A stretch of 43,203 nt of DNA from a virus, in IMG/VR virus record IMGVR_UViG_3300027977_002333, positions 1 through 43,203 of that record, one strand, 5' to 3'. Shown here piece after piece: positions 15,084-22,273 of the stretch. A program made the position numbers and the translations under genes. Below the pieces are notes generated by a model. The model made no database searches and was not told the DNA's origin. It saw only the letters and a program-made list of their open reading frames with translations. Positions within the stretch are counted from its first letter, which is position 1; each line of letters opens with the position of its first letter.

Positions 15084-15112
15084 TTGACTGTGAGATTATG
15101 TGATGCTATAAT
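15084..15112 (+). promoter_or_regulatory. Sigma70-like early promoter
   Basis: TTGACT, 17 bp, perfect TATAAT, then 6 bp (GAGAGG) to the ATG at 15119. Divergent from the minus-strand late promoter at 15063. Confidence 0.8.
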
Positions 15113-15118
15113 GAGAGG

Positions 15119-15463
15119 ATGAGTTTTATTGTGATGGGTTTGGGCAAAAGAATCAAAAAAAAATTAGCAAGAACTAAACGACTGGCCAAAGCGAGAGAAC
15201 AGCATCGCAAGTGGTTGAAAAGTCAAGGCTTGGACAATATCAAAAAAGACAAGAACTTTGGTTATGACATTCCGGATTACACTCCCAAAAGAAAAATGCC
15301 TCGCACATCGGACAAGATTGTCAAGGTGTCTGGTCGTGCGGAACAACAGCACTATTCAGGTGAAAGAAAATTGATCGGCATCGGTATGCTACACAAGAGC
15401 AACCTCGTGCCGGTGTTTGACCAGCAGGACGCCATAGACATCTCCAAGATGCGTAGAAATTAA
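15119..15463 (+). CDS. Basic hypothetical early protein
   Basis: 114 residues; the first 60 are strongly basic (KRIKKKLARTKRLAKAREQHRKW), suggesting nucleic acid or ribosome contact. No recognised domain. The ATG at 15119 lies exactly 6 bp after TATAAT and is predicted leaderless; an in-frame ATG at 15134 is the alternative. It converges with and overlaps by 4 bp the minus-strand gene at 15460. Early timing and basic character suggest a takeover protein, by inference. Confidence 0.75.
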   Translation: MSFIVMGLGKRIKKKLARTKRLAKAREQHRKWLKSQGLDNIKKDKNFGYDIPDYTPKRKMPRTSDKIVKVSGRAEQQHYSGERKLIGIGMLHKSNLVPVFDQQDAIDISKMRRN

Positions 15464-15723
15464 ATTGTTGGGTTTTCATCTAGATCAGATTGATCTAATT
15501 GTTCCTGCCATTGTTTCAACAAATCATCAGTGACTTCTTCCAATTCTAGTTCATTGAAACAATACATGGTGCCATGACTGTCGGGGAAGTTAAATCTTAC
15601 TTCAGCAGTGACCTCTTTGGCATAAATCTTGCAATCATCTCTAGTTGCAAACACTGGTTCTATGTTTTTATAGTTTTCACATATTGGTCCAAAACATATC
15701 ACCACTATTAAGAAAAATTTCAT
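15460..15723 (-). CDS. Small secreted/periplasmic protein
   Basis: 87 residues on the minus strand. MKFFLIVVICFGPIC is a short signal peptide or membrane-anchoring start; the mature part is acidic with a few Cys (CENYK, DDCKIY, MYCFNE) that could form a disulfide. The stop overlaps that of the convergent gene. A minus late core ends 5 bp before the ATG, so it should be leaderless. The location in the lysis/envelope region suggests a periplasmic role, possibly lysis or exclusion. Confidence 0.75.
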   Translation of the reverse strand: MKFFLIVVICFGPICENYKNIEPVFATRDDCKIYAKEVTAEVRFNFPDSHGTMYCFNELELEEVTDDLLKQWQEQLDQSDLDENPTI

Positions 15724-15728
15724 AAAAA

Positions 15729-15735
15729 TATTTAC
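15729..15735 (-). promoter_or_regulatory. Late promoter core, minus strand
   Basis: GTAAATA on the minus strand, exactly 5 bp before the ATG at 15723. Confidence 0.6.
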
Positions 15736-15792
15736 ACTATCCTATGCACACAGTTCTATAGATGTTTAATTATTTTTGCAGAGCTGTGTTGC

Positions 15793-16197
15793 TTACAGTG
15801 CTGGTTCTTCCATTCTGGCTGGTCTAGATGGTGTAGATGGTGTGGGCAGTGGTCGGCTTTGGATCGCAGGCACATTGCTGGCTCCTGCTATTTTTTCTTG
15901 TGTTCTTCCGAATGCAGTCAAACCCAACACAGCACCCATGGCCACGTGATACAGTCCTGCACCTTGCAGAGTCAGCGGCATCCATTGGCTGGTTACTGCG
16001 CCACCTGAATAGGCCTGCAGTATGGACCACAAAATAGGAGCAATCACAAAATCAAAAGTACAGGTGCTCATGTAGACCCATCCCATCATGGGACGCCATT
16101 TTTTGCTCATCCAGTCTTCTTTGGTGATAGCACTTGATGTGCTCATTTCAAAGTCTTTGCCGGAATTTTCTGTCCTGTTGATGTCTATGTTGTTCAT
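15793..16197 (-). CDS. Holin candidate (3-TM GTA-holin-like)
   Basis: 134 residues from ATG 16197; a start at 16221 would overlap the late promoter. The core WMSKKWRPMMGWVYMSTCTFDFVIAPILW, read as two halves around the first membrane helix, then LTLQGAGLYHVAMGAVLGLTAFGR, resembles the 3-TM holin family found in gene transfer agents and marine phages. The C-terminal 35 residues are Pro/Ser-rich and polar. Such holins release endolysins by forming membrane lesions, in keeping with the Bax-like enzyme nearby. The match is from memory of the WRP...GW pattern and hydrophobic layout. Confidence 0.75.
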   Translation of the reverse strand: MNNIDINRTENSGKDFEMSTSSAITKEDWMSKKWRPMMGWVYMSTCTFDFVIAPILWSILQAYSGGAVTSQWMPLTLQGAGLYHVAMGAVLGLTAFGRTQEKIAGASNVPAIQSRPLPTPSTPSRPARMEEPAL

Positions 16198-16223
16198 TGT
16201 GATATATTGGTTATGTACCAATA

Positions 16224-16230
16224 TATTTAT
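16224..16230 (-). promoter_or_regulatory. Late promoter core, minus strand
   Basis: ATAAATA on the minus strand (GGATAAATATA context), 26 bp before the start at 16197. Confidence 0.6.
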
Positions 16231-16250
16231 CCAAATTGTAGGGAATTAAA

Positions 16251-16544
16251 CTACCACTTATTGGTTTTTTTTCTAATGTGTTTTTCGATCACAGATTTGC
16301 AGGCATCATGCCAGTATATGCCGCTGTCACGCAACTGTTCGTTGGCTTGACGTAATTTTTCCAATTTATTAGTCAATGTTTTGTTCTGTGCTGTGGTGAG
16401 TCGTTTGGTGGTGTTGCTGAGTGCGTCCAGTCGCTGAAGCACATCATCTATGGCAGGACAGGTGATATCAGGCACCTTGGGTGCTCGGCGTCGCACTGAT
16501 TTCCACACTGCTTCATGTTTGGGTATTCTTTTTTTTCTAGCCAT
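16251..16544 (-). CDS. Hypothetical basic coiled-coil protein
   Basis: 97 residues. A basic N-terminus (MARKKRIPKHEAVW) is followed by a helical, probably coiled-coil region (residues 30-75, LQRLDALSNTTKRL and following) and a basic tail. No signal peptide, no family recognised. It lies just upstream of the holin candidate on the same strand but has its own late promoter core. Confidence 0.7.
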   Translation of the reverse strand: MARKKRIPKHEAVWKSVRRRAPKVPDITCPAIDDVLQRLDALSNTTKRLTTAQNKTLTNKLEKLRQANEQLRDSGIYWHDACKSVIEKHIRKKTNKW

Positions 16545-16554
16545 TTGCTCAAAT

Positions 16555-16561
16555 TATTTAA
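16555..16561 (-). promoter_or_regulatory. Late promoter core, minus strand
   Basis: TTAAATA on the minus strand, 10 bp before the ATG at 16544. Confidence 0.55.
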
Positions 16562-16669
16562 AGTGGTTGTGCAAATGATAAAGTGTTGCTATTGTGCATC
16601 TAAAAAATATTTTGGTTATATTGGTAACAAAAGTCAATAAGTGTGCGGTTAATGTTTTGGCATTAGTGA

Positions 16670-16698
16670 TTGACATTGCATGAGTATTCACATATAAT
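16670..16698 (+). promoter_or_regulatory. Sigma70-like early promoter, full consensus
   Basis: TTGACA, 17 bp, TATAAT: exact match. The transcript would begin at the ATG at 16705, in frame with and 36 nt before the AGGAGG-linked ATG at 16741. Confidence 0.85.
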
Positions 16699-16740
16699 GA
16701 ACACATGAGCAAAAATGCTACAACACAACAAGGAGGCAAT

Positions 16741-17334
16741 ATGATAGGCTCGAGAATAGCAATGGTAATATTGTTGGCTGGTTTACTGGGTGCCTGTGCA
16801 AACAGGATGGTAAAACTGCCAATCGAAACTACTGACGCTAAAGAAGTACCTGCTTGGTACTTGCAACACGCAGACACTGGAACCCAAGGATGGTTATGGA
16901 ACAAAGAAGGTATGTTCTATGCTGTGGGATCCGATGTGTCACCCGACATGGAAATGTCACACAAGAAGGCTTTGATCAAGGCCAAAGCCAAGATAGTAGA
17001 CAGAGTGGTGGGAGAAGTCAACAACAAAACCACTTACAAATTGGATGAAACAGGCAATGCAGAAAGAACTATAGGCAGAGTGGAAGCTCAAGATCTCATA
17101 GTGAACATCATTGCTGACACATCTTTAAGAACCTATGCTGTGGAAAAGAAATTAACAGTATTCAATCCTGAAATCAACAATTACAGGAGTTTTATATTGA
17201 TTAAGATCACCAAAGCAGACGTGGATGCTATCTTAAAAAAATATGAGCAGGACAAACAGAACAAATTATTTTCAGGTCAAAGATCAAGTAATTTGGAAAA
17301 GTCCAGCGACAAGTTATTAAACAAAACGAACTAG
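16741..17334 (+). CDS. LPP20-like outer-membrane lipoprotein
   Basis: 197 residues from ATG 16741, chosen because AAGGAGG precedes it and it gives a clean lipoprotein signal (LLGAC, lipidated Cys19). The mature part contains PAWYLQH, MFYAVGSDV and a run of Ala/Lys-rich helix as in the LPP20 family of bacterial lipoproteins. A leaderless start at 16705 would add 12 residues before the signal. Under an exact-consensus early promoter, this is an early envelope protein. Phage lipoproteins can block superinfection or modify receptors, but no function is shown. Confidence 0.82.
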   Translation: MIGSRIAMVILLAGLLGACANRMVKLPIETTDAKEVPAWYLQHADTGTQGWLWNKEGMFYAVGSDVSPDMEMSHKKALIKAKAKIVDRVVGEVNNKTTYKLDETGNAERTIGRVEAQDLIVNIIADTSLRTYAVEKKLTVFNPEINNYRSFILIKITKADVDAILKKYEQDKQNKLFSGQRSSNLEKSSDKLLNKTN

Positions 17335-17335
17335 T

Positions 17336-17677
17336 ATGATCCGTTTTGAATACCTACTGGCAGCCACCGCCTTATTCTTAGGGCTGACGTGGGCTACATT
17401 GGCCACAGCAGGTGGACCATGGAGCAATCAATACTGTAATCTCAAAACGGAAACAGTGATTGTGAAAGACCCACAGGGCAACATTGTCACAGAAGACACA
17501 GTGGAAAAACTGGTGTGTGATGATGGACGCAAAGACTTTTTGCAATACAGTGGTATTGCCAAGAGCTGTAGGGAATTCTGGTATGAAATCAATCTAAACG
17601 GATCTTGGGTCAACAAAAGAGGTTATGTGTGTCAAAAATTCGATGGTAGCTGGGAAATCGTTAATACTGGCAATTAG
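17336..17677 (+). CDS. Secreted cysteine-containing protein
   Basis: 113 residues with a signal peptide (residues 1-25, ending ATAGG). The mature part has six Cys, including QYCNL, KLVCDD, KSCREFW and YVCQKF, suggesting disulfides in the periplasm. It lies 1 bp after the lipoprotein gene and overlaps the next by 35 bp, so the three envelope genes are one operon from the 16670 promoter. Family not recognised. Confidence 0.75.
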   Translation: MIRFEYLLAATALFLGLTWATLATAGGPWSNQYCNLKTETVIVKDPQGNIVTEDTVEKLVCDDGRKDFLQYSGIAKSCREFWYEINLNGSWVNKRGYVCQKFDGSWEIVNTGN

Positions 17678-18077
17678 CCTATTGCTGTTGAATCAGTGTG
17701 CTTCACACACTGTGGCAGTGGACAGTCAAAGTACCTACAAAAGTGTGGAAACTGTGTACAGTGCCAACATGAGCAGTGCCAACTATCTGGCTAACTTTTT
17801 CAAATACAAATTTTACATGTTGGATGACGAAGACAAAGAACGTCAAAAAACTGCCATATATTATGCTCTCAACAATCTGGATCATGATGTGGTCACCAGT
17901 TGGTACAACAACAAAACCGAAGCTCAAGGTCACGTAAAAATAGTCAGCAGTTATCCGCAAGGCGCAGGCTACTGTAGAGTAATTTTTAGTCAATTGATAC
18001 ACAAAGGCAGACAACGCAGTTTCAGCGAGACTGCTTGTGTGGATATGAGCCATTTGGGCTGGCGATTCATCAAATAA
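17643..18077 (+). CDS. Surface-antigen-like lipoprotein (RT0821/17-kDa type)
   Basis: 144 residues from ATG 17643 (an ATG at 17625 is also in frame). A lipoprotein signal ends in LLLNQC (Cys19). The mature part (DHDVVTSWYNNKTEAQGHVKI, then GYCRVIFSQL and FSETACVD) resembles the C-terminal domain of alphaproteobacterial outer-membrane surface antigens of the RT0821/17-kDa group; from memory, moderate confidence. If right, it may have been captured from the host. Third gene of the envelope operon. Confidence 0.72.
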   Translation: MVAGKSLILAISLLLLNQCASHTVAVDSQSTYKSVETVYSANMSSANYLANFFKYKFYMLDDEDKERQKTAIYYALNNLDHDVVTSWYNNKTEAQGHVKIVSSYPQGAGYCRVIFSQLIHKGRQRSFSETACVDMSHLGWRFIK

Positions 18078-18082
18078 ATCTG

Positions 18083-18089
18083 ATAAATA
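18083..18089 (+). promoter_or_regulatory. Late promoter core (ATAAATA)
   Basis: ATAAATA is 20 bp before the ATG at 18110 and is followed directly by a hairpin that holds the ribosome binding site. Confidence 0.6.
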
Positions 18090-18106
18090 TATCCTAACAA
18101 GGATAT
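18089..18106 (+). promoter_or_regulatory. Hairpin sequestering the ribosome binding site
   Basis: ATATCCT, loop AACA, AGGATAT: a perfect 7-bp stem whose right arm contains AAGGA, the Shine-Dalgarno of the gene at 18110. Confidence 0.6.
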
Positions 18107-18109
18107 TAA

Positions 18110-19654
18110 ATGTTATTGGGCATAGTCACATTATTGACAGCATTTGCATTGAGTTCAGCCGCAATTTATTTTTCGGTGATAGGACTTGTGGCCATATTTT
18201 CAGGTGCCGCAGTGCCCATCATATTCATGGGAGTCACTCTGGAGATTGCCAAACTGGTCACTGCCAGTTGGCTGTATAGAAATTGGCACCTAGCAGCTAG
18301 ATATATGAAATACTACATGAGTATTGCCATATTCATACTGATGGTGATCACCAGCATGGGAGTGTTTGGATTCCTATCCAAATCGCATCTACAACAGGGA
18401 GCCACATCCAGCAATAACACACAACAAATTCAAATCATCAACAGTCAAATCAAAGCTGAACAGGATGTGATTGAGCGTCAGCAAGACATTATCCGACGTA
18501 ATTCAGGAGCGGGTGGTGGAGCAGGTGAACGCATAGCCCAACTGCGAGAAAGAATCAAACAATTAGACCGAGAAGTGGAAGCCTACACTTCACAAGGAGC
18601 CACCAGCACCATATTCAATGACAAAGTGGCCAAAGGCATAGAACTTAAAAAACAACAGCAGTCTGAACGCGACGGCATTGACAGAGAGATCAAACAGTTG
18701 ACCACTGCCAATCAAGGCAACAACTCTGCAGCAGAAGCACAGATTGCTCGCAGTCAACAACGCATACAGCAATTGATCAATCAGCGAGCTCCGCTACAAA
18801 CCACACAGATCACATTGGATGCTGAAATTGGTCCTATCAAATACATTGGGGAATTGTTTGTGGACCTAGGCATGGTGGACAAAGTCAATACTGATATGGC
18901 AGTGCGTTGGATCATTGTGTTGATTATTATTGTGTTTGATCCATTGGCAGTGTTGTTATTGATTGCAGGACAACAAAGTATAAGACAAGCCAGAGGCAAC
19001 ACAGGCGGTGGCAGCAATTCTCCCACAGCACCCATAATAGATCCCACTCCAATATTGAAAAAAATCAGCGAAAAATTTAAGGAATTTCCTTTCAAAAAAA
19101 AAGACTCTGATGTGAATAAACTGAGCACATTAGTGCCAGTCAAAACCAACACAGATTCCATGACCACAGGATTAAGACTGAGTGCTTTGATGCCCGCCAA
19201 ACCAGCACCAATGCCTATAGAAACTCCTGCTGTGCCTCTCACGCAAACTGAAGTTATAGACACTGAAGATGGTGACACATTGGAAATTGTAACTGAAGCA
19301 CACAAGACTAGACTGCAATATTTTAATGCTCAAAAAGACAAAGCCAAAGAATGGAAAGGACTTCAAACCAATCCAAGAAACACCATCAAAAGATTGAGAT
19401 TCAATTATGTGGCAGGTTTTATCGATAAATTGCCTTGGGAGACTGAAGAAACAGTCACACCGCCCATGCCCATAGATCAATGGAATCAAATGTTGGAACA
19501 AGCAGAAAAAGCATTGGAACAAGACACAGAAAAAAAAACCAAAAGTTATATCATCAAAGAAGATCAGCAACAAGTGAGAAAAACGGTAGAAGAAGAATAC
19601 ATTCAAAACGAAGAACAGTCAGATCAATCAATCTGGAATCGCATCAAAAAATAA
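18110..19654 (+). CDS. Large membrane protein with periplasmic or cytoplasmic coiled coil
   Basis: 514 residues. Three membrane helices near residues 5-30, 33-55 and 68-90, then a long coiled coil (about 100-235, with IINSQIKAEQDVIERQQDII and similar), a fourth hydrophobic segment (about 265-288), and a soluble Pro/Thr/Glu-rich C-terminal half. Proteins with this N-terminal layout are, as I recall, conserved without known function in marine T4-like phages. The membrane plus coiled-coil plan recalls proteins that act at the cell envelope during infection. Its translation may be limited by the hairpin just before the start. Confidence 0.8.
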   Translation: MLLGIVTLLTAFALSSAAIYFSVIGLVAIFSGAAVPIIFMGVTLEIAKLVTASWLYRNWHLAARYMKYYMSIAIFILMVITSMGVFGFLSKSHLQQGATSSNNTQQIQIINSQIKAEQDVIERQQDIIRRNSGAGGGAGERIAQLRERIKQLDREVEAYTSQGATSTIFNDKVAKGIELKKQQQSERDGIDREIKQLTTANQGNNSAAEAQIARSQQRIQQLINQRAPLQTTQITLDAEIGPIKYIGELFVDLGMVDKVNTDMAVRWIIVLIIIVFDPLAVLLLIAGQQSIRQARGNTGGGSNSPTAPIIDPTPILKKISEKFKEFPFKKKDSDVNKLSTLVPVKTNTDSMTTGLRLSALMPAKPAPMPIETPAVPLTQTEVIDTEDGDTLEIVTEAHKTRLQYFNAQKDKAKEWKGLQTNPRNTIKRLRFNYVAGFIDKLPWETEETVTPPMPIDQWNQMLEQAEKALEQDTEKKTKSYIIKEDQQQVRKTVEEEYIQNEEQSDQSIWNRIKK

Positions 19655-19671
19655 ACCCATAACTACTATTG

Positions 19672-20049
19672 ATGAGTAAAATCAATCTAATCACAGCACC
19701 AGACAGACTGCACAACCACAATGTGAGTGTGCTGCTGATCAATCCCAGTGATGCTGTGAAATTGGATTTCAATCGTGCAGTATTAAATTTGAACAAAGAC
19801 ATCAATCTTTATCTGTATGAAACTTCAATCAACAACGATGAATGGTTGATCACTGTGAGCAACACCGTGGATCATATAGTGTTGGATATCAGCCACACTG
19901 GCAAAGATTTTTGGTTGTTGGGATATCTGCTGAGTCAACCTCACACTCATTATATCAGTGTGCAAGATCCCACACCTTATCATTTGTTGTGTGCGAATAG
20001 AATATATGATTTCACTGCACTGGTGGAAAAAATCAATAAGAAGGATTAA
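19672..20049 (+). CDS. Hypothetical phage protein
   Basis: 125 residues from ATG 19672. Composition fits a small alpha/beta protein with Rossmann-like alternation (VSVLLINPSD, HIVLDIS, HYISVQD). No catalytic motif is visible and no family is recognised. It follows the membrane protein gene by 17 bp and precedes the oxygenase by 3 bp, so it is probably co-transcribed with both. Confidence 0.72.
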   Translation: MSKINLITAPDRLHNHNVSVLLINPSDAVKLDFNRAVLNLNKDINLYLYETSINNDEWLITVSNTVDHIVLDISHTGKDFWLLGYLLSQPHTHYISVQDPTPYHLLCANRIYDFTALVEKINKKD

Positions 20050-20052
20050 TAT

Positions 20053-20646
20053 ATGCCCATGCGAGCTGATCTGTGGTTTCCACAGATTGTTTGGAAAGAC
20101 ACACTGACCTCGGTGGACAATGCTGCCATTAGAGCACACGTGCTGGAGACCAAAGCGAATAATAAAGGCAAAACAGCCACCAATCAGCTGGGTTGGCAGA
20201 GTGAAGACTATCTGCTGGACAGTGGCAGACCCATACAGGTGGATCATATGATACGTGTTCTAAACACTCACGTGCAAGACTGTGCCCGTCAAGGCAGTTT
20301 GCCACCTTTGCGAATCTGTAATTTTTGGTTCAATGTGAATCCCAAAGGATCCTACAACACCCTACACAATCATCAACACAGTGTGCTGAGTGGTGTGTAC
20401 TACATCGACATACCAGATCAGAACATGGGCAGCATTGAATTTCACAGATCAGATGAAGCACAGTACTACATACCAGACAATTTGGACAGATACACTCAGT
20501 TCACCAGTCACAAAGCCACCTACCATCCTGTGACAGGCATGCTGTTGATATTCCCCAGCTGGCTCAAACATTTTGTACACAGCAATCAAAGCGAACAAGC
20601 ACGCATATCCATGAGTTTTAACACAGAATTGGATTTGCAAAAATAA
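20053..20646 (+). CDS. Putative 2OG-Fe(II) oxygenase
   Basis: 197 residues. The HNHQHSVLSGVYYIDIP segment (His105-His109) and the C-terminal WLKHFVHSN...RISMSFN strand match the double-stranded beta-helix oxygenases often found in T4-like marine phages (the TIGR02466-type group, by memory). These enzymes use iron and 2-oxoglutarate to hydroxylate a substrate, which is unknown here. It ends just before the Hsp20 promoter. Confidence 0.8.
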   Translation: MPMRADLWFPQIVWKDTLTSVDNAAIRAHVLETKANNKGKTATNQLGWQSEDYLLDSGRPIQVDHMIRVLNTHVQDCARQGSLPPLRICNFWFNVNPKGSYNTLHNHQHSVLSGVYYIDIPDQNMGSIEFHRSDEAQYYIPDNLDRYTQFTSHKATYHPVTGMLLIFPSWLKHFVHSNQSEQARISMSFNTELDLQK

Positions 20647-20659
20647 TTGCCAAAATCTC

Positions 20660-20688
20660 TTGACTTTTGCCACAATAATCATTATATT
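20660..20688 (+). promoter_or_regulatory. Sigma70-like early promoter for hsp20
   Basis: TTGACT, 17 bp, TATATT; transcription should begin at about 20695. Confidence 0.75.
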
Positions 20689-20694
20689 AATACA

Positions 20695-20768
20695 GTCACA
20701 ATAGTGTGACCCAACTGTATGAATTGCCGCATGGGATTCATACACAACTCGCTAAAAAGGAGAAAACT
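20695..20768 (+). promoter_or_regulatory. Structured 5' leader of hsp20, candidate RNA thermosensor
   Basis: Two perfect hairpins follow the predicted start: GTCACA-ATAG-TGTGAC (20695-20710) and TGTATGAAT with ATTCATACA (20716-20744, 9 bp, 11-nt loop). A Shine-Dalgarno AAGGAG lies at 20758-20763. Leaders of small heat-shock genes in alphaproteobacteria often sense temperature. Confidence 0.5.
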
Positions 20769-21215
20769 ATGAACAATAGAGCACTAACTATCTTTAATCA
20801 ACTGAGACCCGTTACAGTGGGCTTTGATAACTTCTTTGATCATTTCGAAAGAATGTTTGAAGGAGATATAATGGCTCCTGCTGTGAACTATCCACCATAC
20901 AATATTGTGAGAACTGGCAGAAATCAGTTCAATATTGAATTGGCATTGGCAGGTTACAACAAGAAAGACATTGAAGTGACTGTGGAAGAAGGCCAATTGA
21001 CTGTGAAATCCAAAAGAGCGGACAGCACACAATCAAAAGACGCCAATGGTGAGATACTGCACAAAGGCATCGCCAGTAGATATTTTGAAAGATCGTTCAC
21101 CATCGCTGATGATATCGAAATCAAAGGCGCTGAGCTGAAGGATGGTCTTTTGACCATATCACTGGAAAAGATAGTACCTGAGTCTAAAAAACTTAGAACC
21201 ATCGAAATCCTATAA
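20769..21215 (+). CDS. Small heat-shock protein, Hsp20/IbpA family
   Basis: 148 residues from ATG 20769, with AAGGAG 6 bp before; a GTG at 20706 lies inside the leader hairpin and is rejected. It starts like IbpA (LRPVTVGFDNFFDHFERMF), followed by an alpha-crystallin domain (residues 45-135: NIVRTGRNQFNIELALAGY, DIEVTVEEGQLTV, FERSFTIADDIE). Hsp20 proteins hold unfolding proteins in a refoldable state. Many marine T4-like phages carry one. A strong hairpin follows the stop. Confidence 0.95.
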   Translation: MNNRALTIFNQLRPVTVGFDNFFDHFERMFEGDIMAPAVNYPPYNIVRTGRNQFNIELALAGYNKKDIEVTVEEGQLTVKSKRADSTQSKDANGEILHKGIASRYFERSFTIADDIEIKGAELKDGLLTISLEKIVPESKKLRTIEIL

Positions 21216-21223
21216 TACAAATC

Positions 21224-21247
21224 TAAGGGCGTGGCAACACGCCCTTA
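21224..21247 (+). terminator. Strong hairpin after hsp20
   Basis: TAAGGGCGTG, loop GCAA, CACGCCCTTA: perfect 10-bp stem with a stable tetraloop. No T-run follows, so termination efficiency is uncertain. Confidence 0.75.
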
Positions 21248-21254
21248 CTAAATA
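21248..21254 (+). promoter_or_regulatory. Late promoter core (CTAAATA)
   Basis: CTAAATA directly after the hairpin and 8 bp before the clpS ATG at 21263. Confidence 0.55.
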
Positions 21255-21262
21255 TAAAATAT

Positions 21263-21565
21263 ATGAGCAAAACCAAAACAGATGTGGTGATTGATGAGAA
21301 GGTTCAGCAGATAGTGTTGGAACCAGAACCAGTCAAGGTCATCATGCTGAATGATGATATCACACCGGTGGATTTTGTGGTGGAATTATTAATCAAGATA
21401 TTCAAACACACACAAGAGTCAGCCAAAGAAATCACACTCAAAATACACACCGAAGGCAGCAGTGTGGTGGGAGCATACAGTTTCGAAGTGGCCGAACAGA
21501 AAACCAAAGAAGCCATAGAAGAATCCAGAAGCAGAGGATTTCCTCTACAAGTAAGAATGGAATAA
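21263..21565 (+). CDS. clpS: ClpS, adaptor of the ClpA protease for N-degron substrates
   Basis: 100 residues. The family signature VKVIMLNDDITPVDFVVELL is visible (Asn30, Asp31, Asp32 around the substrate pocket), with the later SAKEITLKIHTEGSSVVGAYSFEVAEQK and a ...FPLQVRME end. ClpS delivers proteins with N-end destabilising residues to ClpAP and inhibits other ClpA substrates. Found with a phage ClpP (25203) and tmRNA, it suggests redirected host proteolysis. It heads an operon with heme oxygenase (1-bp gap) and a bilin reductase. Confidence 0.93.
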   Translation: MSKTKTDVVIDEKVQQIVLEPEPVKVIMLNDDITPVDFVVELLIKIFKHTQESAKEITLKIHTEGSSVVGAYSFEVAEQKTKEAIEESRSRGFPLQVRME

Positions 21566-21566
21566 T

Positions 21567-22097
21567 ATGAGCCTCAAAGATCTCACTTGGGAACATCACA
21601 AAAACGCAGAGCGTCAAAAGTTTGTGAAGGTGATGTTTTCAGGCAGCATAGATCCCAAACTCTACGCAGAATTTTTATTCAATCAACATCAAGCCTACGA
21701 TCTGTTGGAGGCCATGTCTATGGCACATGGATTGTTCAATGACATGCCTGATGTGCGAAGAGCTCCAAAAATTTATGAAGATTTTAAAGAGTTGTGGCAG
21801 AATGATGTGTCGTTAGAAATCAAAAACAGCACTAAAGAATATCTTGCACATCTTAAAACAATCAAAGACAACCCCACAGCACTGATGGCGCATATCTATG
21901 TGCGACACATGGGTGATCTGTCAGGTGGCCAAATGATTCGCAAAAAAGTGCCAGGCATGGGTAAAATGTTTGATTTTGAAGACAGAGACAAGGCCAAAGA
22001 AGTTATCAGATCCAAGATCAATGATTCAATGGCAGATGAAGCAAAAAAATGTTTTGAATTTGCCACTGCCTTGTTTAAAGAAATGATCAATGACTAA
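21567..22097 (+). CDS. ho1: Heme oxygenase (HO-1 type)
   Basis: 176 residues, slightly shorter than cellular enzymes. Proximal heme ligand His11 lies in EHHKNAER; the distal helix motif is YVRHMGDLSGGQMIRK. The enzyme opens heme to biliverdin, Fe2+ and CO. The bilin reductase two genes downstream indicates biliverdin is the wanted product; free iron is a second benefit. Phage ho1 genes are known from cyanophages and from uncultured marine viruses with PcyX. The start is 1 bp after clpS. Confidence 0.95.
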   Translation: MSLKDLTWEHHKNAERQKFVKVMFSGSIDPKLYAEFLFNQHQAYDLLEAMSMAHGLFNDMPDVRRAPKIYEDFKELWQNDVSLEIKNSTKEYLAHLKTIKDNPTALMAHIYVRHMGDLSGGQMIRKKVPGMGKMFDFEDRDKAKEVIRSKINDSMADEAKKCFEFATALFKEMIND

Positions 22098-22272
22098 AAA
22101 GAAAAAATTCAAAGACTTCCCGGGTAATCTTATCAAAATAAAAGTGTTGGAAGATGAAATTGACTATTTTAAAACACAGATTCAAGAACACGACACAGGT
22201 CATATCTACACCACCATAGACACACTGAAAGACAGAGTGAGAGAACTCAAAGGTCTACCAGAAGAATATTAG
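22090..22272 (+). CDS. Small charged helical protein
   Basis: 60 residues, overlapping the heme oxygenase end by 8 bp. Lys-rich start, then a probable coiled-coil helix (LIKIKVLEDEIDYFKTQIQE). No family recognised. It lies between the two bilin pathway genes and is translated with them; any partner role is inference. Confidence 0.7.
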   Translation: MTKKKKFKDFPGNLIKIKVLEDEIDYFKTQIQEHDTGHIYTTIDTLKDRVRELKGLPEEY

Positions 22273-22273
22273 C

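Noticed and set aside
18781-19305. 174-codon minus-strand open frame opposite the membrane protein gene
   Set aside because: Ser/Val-rich shadow of plus-strand coding sequence, with no start signals.
20706-20768. GTG start giving a longer Hsp20
   Set aside because: It lies inside the leader hairpin and lacks a ribosome site; ATG 20769 has AAGGAG and a typical IbpA-like start.
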